A DNA stretch of 33,742 nucleotides from Candidatus Desulfaltia sp. GTDB lineage: Bacteria > Desulfobacterota > Desulfobacteria > Desulfobacterales > ETH-SRB1. The first letter of the stretch is position 1, and each line of letters begins with the position of its first letter. A program made the translations under genes and the position numbers. Where the stretch lies: contig JAUSPN010000061.1 in the NCBI GenBank assembly GCA_030656555.1, forward strand, positions 1 to 33,742, read 5' to 3'. Shown here in pieces: positions 30,173 to 33,742 of this stretch. The notes below the pieces were generated by a model. It made no database searches. It was not told where the DNA came from and worked only from the letters and a program-made list of their open reading frames with translations.

Positions 30173-30658
30173 ATGGAAAAAGAAGATATCACTCACAAGA
30201 TTATCGGATGTGCCTATACAGTCTTTAATGCACTGGGATTTGGCTTCTTGGAAAGCGTCTATAAAAAAGCCATGGCACTTGAATTAAGAAAACAGAATAT
30301 GGTGGTAAAAGAAGAGCAGCCTTTAAAAGTTTACTACGAGGGAGCTGTTGTCGGCGAGTTTTTTGTTGATCTGTTTGTGGAAAACGAGATTATCGTTGAA
30401 CTGAAATCTGTTGAAAATCTAAGCAAAGCCCACGAGGTCCAATTGGTGAACTACCTGAATGGTATGAAGAAAGATATCGGACTTCTCATCAATTTCGGAC
30501 CGTCGTGTGTCGATGTTAAGCGCAAATATTGTGCGCCAAAGATGAAAACTGAATAGCCTCCGCCGAAGGCAGATTGTCTTTTTGCCTGCCGTCCGGGCAG
30601 GGAAAAAATATCCAAAAAATCCTGTAAATCCTGTCAAAATAAAAAACATTCAGTTAAT
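30161..30658 (+). repeat. 498-bp direct repeat, copy 2 (GxxExxY unit)
   Basis: Same length as 28932-29429 and offset by 1,229 bp. It starts AATAAATAAAAAATGG and ends CAGTTAAT. Changes are concentrated in a ~45-bp block at about 30274-30321. Confidence 0.9.
30173..30556 (+). CDS. GxxExxY protein (PD-(D/E)XK-like), copy 2
   Basis: A 127-residue near-duplicate of the protein at 28944-29327, with intact GFGFLESVYKKA and FFVDLFVENEIIVELKS. It differs in the block MALELRKQNMVVKEEQP, where copy 1 has MVIELRNQNLAAVEEEP, and at three other residues (Ile/Val twice, Gly/Cys). Such clustering is the mark of gene conversion from a third copy. Function unknown. Confidence 0.87.
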   Translation: MEKEDITHKIIGCAYTVFNALGFGFLESVYKKAMALELRKQNMVVKEEQPLKVYYEGAVVGEFFVDLFVENEIIVELKSVENLSKAHEVQLVNYLNGMKKDIGLLINFGPSCVDVKRKYCAPKMKTE

Positions 30659-30780
30659 AGGGAAAATAAAATTATAAAGAAATTGAGAGCTTTGCAAAGC
30701 TCTCAACATAACTAAACTGACAACATAACGTCCCCCTGGACACACAAAAAGGGTGCGAAACTTGAGTAAGGAGGCTAATT

Positions 30781-30999
30781 ATGGCTACAAAACCAATGAG
30801 ATATGAGGAACAATTAGATTGTGAAATAAAAAAGTTGCCTGGAGAGTATTTGCCTAACCTTCTTCAGATTGTCCGTCTATTCCGCGAGAGTGTAACATTA
30901 AAGCCTGCTGAAGATAGCTTTCGCCAAGGATGGAAAGAATCAATGTCAGGTGAAACTCGGCCTGTGTCAGAATTATGGAATGGTATTAATGCCGACTGA
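30781..30999 (+). CDS. Small antitoxin upstream of RelE-like toxin
   Basis: Seventy-two residues with a strong ribosome site (AAGGAGG). The sequence ends FRQGWKESMSGETRPVSELW, a flexible tail of the kind that wraps RelE-type toxins. There is no clear ribbon-helix-helix. It overlaps the toxin gene by 20 bp. The role is inferred from pairing. Confidence 0.75.
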   Translation: MATKPMRYEEQLDCEIKKLPGEYLPNLLQIVRLFRESVTLKPAEDSFRQGWKESMSGETRPVSELWNGINAD

Positions 31000-31345
31000 T
31001 TTGCCACAATCTATTTATGTTGAGTACACTCCGGAATTCAAGCGCAGCTTGCGAAAGCTGGCCAGAAAATATCGCGGTATTCGAACCGATGTTAAACCTA
31101 TCATTAAGCGACTACAGGCAGGTGATCTTATTGGAGATCAGATTGCGGGAACAGGCAATACCCTTTTCAAGGCTAGAGTGAAAAATAGTGACATTCAAAA
31201 AGGCAAGAGTTCGGGTTATCGACTGATTTACTGGTTCAGGACTTCGAAAGATATTATTCTTGTGACCATCTATTCTAAACTCGATCAGGGAGACATCTCG
31301 ACGAAAGAAATACGCCGAATTATAAAACAGTTTCAGAATTTGTGA
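30980..31345 (+). CDS. RelE/ParE-like toxin
   Basis: A 121-residue protein from ATG 30980 (or 118 residues from ATG 30989), both within the antitoxin gene; the frame further upstream is not needed. VEYTPEFKRSLRKLARKYRG is the basic N-terminal helical region of RelE-type toxins, and SGYRLIYWFRTSKDIILVTI is the central beta-sheet. KLDQGDISTKEIRRIIKQFQ ends the protein. Probable ribosome-dependent mRNA interferase or gyrase poison. Confidence 0.85.
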   Translation: MVLMPTDLPQSIYVEYTPEFKRSLRKLARKYRGIRTDVKPIIKRLQAGDLIGDQIAGTGNTLFKARVKNSDIQKGKSSGYRLIYWFRTSKDIILVTIYSKLDQGDISTKEIRRIIKQFQNL

Positions 31346-31440
31346 AAAACTGTCTGTTTGTATACGTACAACATTAAGTCAGCCTATAAGATTAAAATTT
31401 GTTGATTTTTAGGAAGGACAGATAAAAGGAGGTTAAGCAG

Positions 31441-31641
31441 ATGCTTGCTCAACAAAACATTACTCTTGAAAACATTTATAAAATGGTAGTTGATTTAAAG
31501 CGCGACGTGGCTCTGATAAAGAAAAGTTTTATGGAAGAGCCTGAGTTGCGCGATGAATTTATCTTACGGATGAGAGATATTGATATCGAAAAAGAAGTCA
31601 TGGTCGAAGACTTCAGCAAAAGATATGGATTAAATGTATAA
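31441..31641 (+). CDS. Small antitoxin, second RelE-like pair
   Basis: Sixty-six residues with AAAGGAGG upstream. ITLENIYKMVVDLKRDVALI is a helical N-terminus found in short RelE-type antitoxins. It overlaps the toxin gene by 8 bp. I infer antitoxin from pairing, as there is no diagnostic motif. Confidence 0.75.
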   Translation: MLAQQNITLENIYKMVVDLKRDVALIKKSFMEEPELRDEFILRMRDIDIEKEVMVEDFSKRYGLNV

Positions 31642-31900
31642 ACTTGCAATCAAGGAAAATCTTGACAGGAAATTTAAGAAGCTCAAGAAAAAAGACAGAG
31701 AATTACTTGTGCTGATAGATAGAAAAGTGCAGGAGATACTTGATAATCCTTACCGTTTCAAGCCCTTAAGAAAGCCTTTGCAAAACAAGCGAAGGGTGCA
31801 CGTAGGTGGGTCTTTTGTGTTGATTTATGAAATCAACAAAGATGAAAAAATAGTAACGCTACTTGATCTTGATCACCATGACAATATTTATAAAACATAA
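31634..31900 (+). CDS. RelE/StbE-like toxin, second pair
   Basis: An 88-residue basic toxin: ENLDRKFKKLKKKDRELLVL, NPYRFKPLRKPLQNKRRVHV and FVLIYEINKDEKIVTLLDLD, ending DHHDNIYK. The strand order and the histidines at the end (H-x-x-x-Y) fit RelE-fold mRNA interferases of the YafQ/RelE type. The start lies inside the antitoxin gene. Confidence 0.87.
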   Translation: MYKLAIKENLDRKFKKLKKKDRELLVLIDRKVQEILDNPYRFKPLRKPLQNKRRVHVGGSFVLIYEINKDEKIVTLLDLDHHDNIYKT

Positions 31901-32007
31901 TTGTGATATAGGATGTCCCCGACAACGCGAAAAGTGACAAAGTGCCAACATCCCGGAGTTACAGTATATCCTGACAATCCAGTAAATCCTGTCCAATAAA
32001 AAAACCT

Positions 32008-32106
32008 ATGCCACGCCAAGCCAGACTTGATGCTCCCGGTGTCCTTCAACATGTAATGGCCCGAGGAATCGAACGCCGAAAAATATTTTGGGATGATAAA
32101 GATCGT
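32008..32106 (+). pseudogene. REP-associated tyrosine transposase, 5' fragment
   Basis: Thirty-three codons read MPRQARLDAPGVLQHVMARG, IERRKIFWDDKDR, the start of Y1-type REP-associated transposases (RAYT). The match stops within ~8 bp of the short-repeat array of the four-helix-bundle cassette, and no continuation is seen. A 5-codon fragment of another copy (MPRQP) is at 33538. REP-type palindromes from this family may be among the repeats in the window. Confidence 0.85.
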
Positions 32107-32113
32107 AAAGTGC

Positions 32114-32562
32114 CAGAAGTCGGAGGTCAGAGGTCAGAAGTCGGAGCTCAGTGATGGGTCTATGATAATAAACTCTGCGAAAGATCTCAAAGTATATAAA
32201 GAAGCTTACGCTCTGGCCATGGAGATATTTGAAATCAGCAAAACATGGCCTCCTGAAGAAAGATATTCTCTCACAGATCAAATTAGGAGATCATCACGGT
32301 CAGTATGCAGCAACCTCAGAGAAGTGTGGGCAAAGCGTAGATATGAGGCTCACTTTGTAAGCAAATTAACAGATGTAGATGGTGAAAACAGCGAAACAGA
32401 TACCTGGCTCGACTTTGCAAAAGATTGTGGTTACCTGGAAGGCAAACATTATGAGCCGTTAAAGGAAAAATGCAGATCTGTGGGCAAAATGCTCGGCTCC
32501 ATGCTCAAAAATCCCGAATCATTCATTCTGAGGCTCTGATCTCCGACCTCTGATCTCTGTCG
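32114..32562 (+). mobile_element. Four-helix-bundle cassette 3 with inverted GGTCAGA arrays
   Basis: The left array (32114-32148) repeats CAGAAGTCGGAGGTCAGAGG. The right array (32534-32562) is CTCTGATCTCCGACCTCTGA..., the reverse sense. The repeat unit is different from those of cassettes 1 and 2, but the layout is the same. It abuts the truncated RAYT fragment. Confidence 0.6.
32162..32539 (+). CDS. Four-helix bundle protein (S23 / 23S intervening-sequence type), distant copy
   Basis: A 125-residue protein from the ATG at 32162 (the longer frame from 32093 reads through array DNA). Family signature: INSAKDLKVYKEAYALAMEI, SLTDQIRRSSRSVCSNLREV and a charged C-terminus. It is only distantly related to the proteins at 4.1 and 14.0 kb. 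The stop TGA lies in the first CTCTGA unit of the right array. Function unknown. Confidence 0.88.
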   Translation: MIINSAKDLKVYKEAYALAMEIFEISKTWPPEERYSLTDQIRRSSRSVCSNLREVWAKRRYEAHFVSKLTDVDGENSETDTWLDFAKDCGYLEGKHYEPLKEKCRSVGKMLGSMLKNPESFILRL

Positions 32563-32574
32563 TCGGGTCATAGC

Positions 32575-32790
32575 GTTCTGATAGGCAAATTACAAAACCC
32601 ACTCATCCCAAAATTGGAAAAGGAAGTTCCTTCTGCCGAAGGCGGATTGTCCTTTTCCCTTTTTCTGGAAAGGGAAAAAAACAACAACAAAATCCTATAA
32701 ATCCTGTTGATCCTGCCTGCCCCGTAGCTCCGGCAGATGGTACTGATATTTCCTTCCTTGAGCCGATAAGAAACGCATAATTGGAACATG
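32575..32790. repeat. Dispersed repeat gap before PIN genes
   Basis: TTCTGCCGAAGGCGGATTGTCC, a TTTCTGGAAA hairpin and AATCCTATAAATCCTGTTGATCC followed by TGCCTGCCCCG. These are variants of the downstream tail of the GxxExxY units (29335-29407). No gene. Confidence 0.65.
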
Positions 32791-32861
32791 TTCAGCTTTC
32801 AGCTTCTATGTTTTGATAACTCTCATATTGTTAAAAAATATAGTAAATGGTAAAGACAATT

Positions 32862-33308
32862 ATGACACAAAAAATTTATCTTGATGTGTGTGCTTTATGT
32901 CGTTCATATGATGATCAGTCTTATATGCGCATCAATTTGGAGACAATTGCTGTTCAATTGATATTTTCTGCAATAGACCAAAATATGTATGATCTGGTTT
33001 ATTCGCCGGTTCATATAAAGGAGATTTCAGCCATATCAGATCAAATTGAACGATTTGAACTTTATCACCTGCTTCAGGAGACAGGCAAGTTCATTAACGT
33101 TGATAAAATGCAGGCAAGAAAGCGAGCTGAAAAATTAGTTTCTGTAGGCTTGGGCGTTGCAGATGCTGCACACTTGGTCTTTGCAGAAGCTGTTGAAGCT
33201 GATTTTATTACATGCGATGACAAGTTATGCAAAAAATGTCGCACATTAGATTTGGCTATTTGGGCAGGTAATCCTGTAGCTTTTTGCGACAAGGAGGGTT
33301 TAAGATGA
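32862..33308 (+). CDS. PIN-domain ribonuclease toxin
   Basis: A 148-residue protein from the ATG at 32862 (MTQKIYLDVCALCRSYDDQS). The PIN core is YLDVCALCR (first Asp), later GVADAAHLVFAE (Asp and surrounding helix) and DFITCDDKLCKK (acidic pair). PIN toxins are Mg2+-dependent RNases. The partner gene follows in ATGA overlap, in toxin-first order, which is the less usual one. All four acidic positions seem present. Confidence 0.87.
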   Translation: MTQKIYLDVCALCRSYDDQSYMRINLETIAVQLIFSAIDQNMYDLVYSPVHIKEISAISDQIERFELYHLLQETGKFINVDKMQARKRAEKLVSVGLGVADAAHLVFAEAVEADFITCDDKLCKKCRTLDLAIWAGNPVAFCDKEGLR

Positions 33309-33523
33309 AGTTAACAAAGACAGTTCCTGATAACGACCTTTTGAAAAAGGGGATAGAAATACTCTTCAGGGAACTTGGAAAGGTAGATGCCATTCGGTTT
33401 CTAACTATACCGCGAGAGAAGCGTGTCGAAAGCGTAAAACGGCATAGAGACTGGCAGCAGACCTTGGACAAGGATACCTTTTTTGATGAAATATTTGGAG
33501 ACCATAAACAGGAAATTTCTTAA
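33305..33523 (+). CDS. Antitoxin partner of PIN toxin
   Basis: Seventy-two residues from the ATG at 33305, preceded by AAGGAGG and overlapping the toxin stop by 4 bp. It contains LLKKGIEILFRELGKVDAIR and a C-terminal segment rich in acidic and aromatic residues (TFFDEIFGD). No known DNA-binding motif; assignment rests on position. Confidence 0.75.
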   Translation: MKLTKTVPDNDLLKKGIEILFRELGKVDAIRFLTIPREKRVESVKRHRDWQQTLDKDTFFDEIFGDHKQEIS

Positions 33524-33537
33524 AACTGTTATCCTAT

Positions 33538-33742
33538 GCCACGCCAACCAAACTTTCTCTTTTCGGCGTAGCCGATTGTTCATTTAAAATTTCTTCCCCG
33601 TCCGCCTCACCTGAGCGGCTCGCGATGGCGGGCAGGCGGAAATTTCAAATACAAAAAAATAATCTTTACCCCGTTAAATCCAACGAATGTTGTCCCCATT
33701 CAAAATTAAAAATTAAAAACTCAAAATTATACTGAATCCTGT
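33538..33742. repeat. Repeat composite at right edge
   Basis: Begins with a second RAYT N-terminal fragment (MPRQP, 33538), then the GCCGATTGTTCATTTAAAAT module of 30.03 kb with a GC-rich ~40-bp insert (33585-33639; CGTCCGCCTCACCTGAGCGG ... GGCGGGCAGGCGG). It ends with TTCAAAATTAAAAATTAAAA and ACTGAATCCTGT, also seen at 28.79 kb. No gene. Confidence 0.75.

Noticed and set aside
20749-33523. Integron cassette array
   Set aside because: Toxin-antitoxin genes are common in integrons, but I see no integrase gene and no attC-like sites with the R'/R'' core between modules.
1-33742. tRNA, rRNA or riboswitch genes
   Set aside because: I found no cloverleaf-like tRNA, no conserved rRNA stretches and no riboswitch consensus on either strand, within the limits of reading by eye.

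Overview
This window most likely comes from a Gram-negative, buoyant bacterium of the Desulfobacterota (Deltaproteobacteria), possibly a Desulfobacterales sulfate reducer. That placement is an inference. It rests on an almost canonical gas-vesicle protein GvpA beside sigma-54 two-component regulation, an exopolysaccharide nucleotide-sugar cluster with a MarR-type EPS regulator, and an intergenic load of short repeats and toxin-antitoxin modules. No rRNA, tRNA or sulfate-reduction gene is present to confirm it.

Region 1 (1-6425, minus strand) is a gas-vesicle locus with its regulators. Read in transcription order it holds a receiver-PAS-PAS histidine kinase, a small four-helix-bundle cassette, an NtrC-type activator, a well-spaced sigma-54 promoter, a degenerate receiver protein (Asn at the phospho-acceptor position), gvpA, and two repeat proteins that share an N-terminal motif. 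One repeat protein has precise 51-residue repeats. The other has 18-residue repeats and runs off the left edge. I infer that the activator turns on the sigma-54 promoter to make gas vesicles, and that the repeat proteins are GvpC-like shell or accessory proteins.

Region 2 (6621-20517, plus strand) is devoted to surface polysaccharide and envelope. It holds rfbD (dTDP-rhamnose), a U32 peptidase-family protein, a class A penicillin-binding protein, a secreted helix-hairpin-helix protein, gmd and a GDP-fucose synthase (GDP-fucose), ugd and a UDP-glucuronate decarboxylase (UDP-xylose), a Wzz-like chain-length protein, and a second small secreted ComEA-like protein. Almost every gap between these genes holds an inverted pair of short-repeat arrays.

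Region 3 (20749-33523, plus strand) is an accessory island. It has two MntA/HepT pairs, an AbiEii-type nucleotidyltransferase with a partner, HicBA, two RelE-like pairs and a PIN pair. Mixed in are four GxxExxY (PD-(D/E)XK-like) ORFs or remnants counting the one at 17.2 kb, a deleted AAA/DUF4143 pseudogene, a coiled-coil protein, a MarR-type EPS regulator, a metallophosphoesterase and a fragment of a REP-associated transposase.

The most unusual theme is a recurring cassette architecture. Small ORFs of two unrelated families (four-helix-bundle/23S-intervening-sequence type, and GxxExxY) sit between arrays of 7-10 bp repeats. In the four-helix cassettes and one GxxExxY cassette the arrays face each other as inverted repeats. 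'Empty' versions of the same structure lie in many other gaps. Some cassette ends run into neighbouring genes and supply stop codons, a start codon or a C-terminal tail. This looks like an uncharacterised class of small mobile or intervening-sequence-like element.
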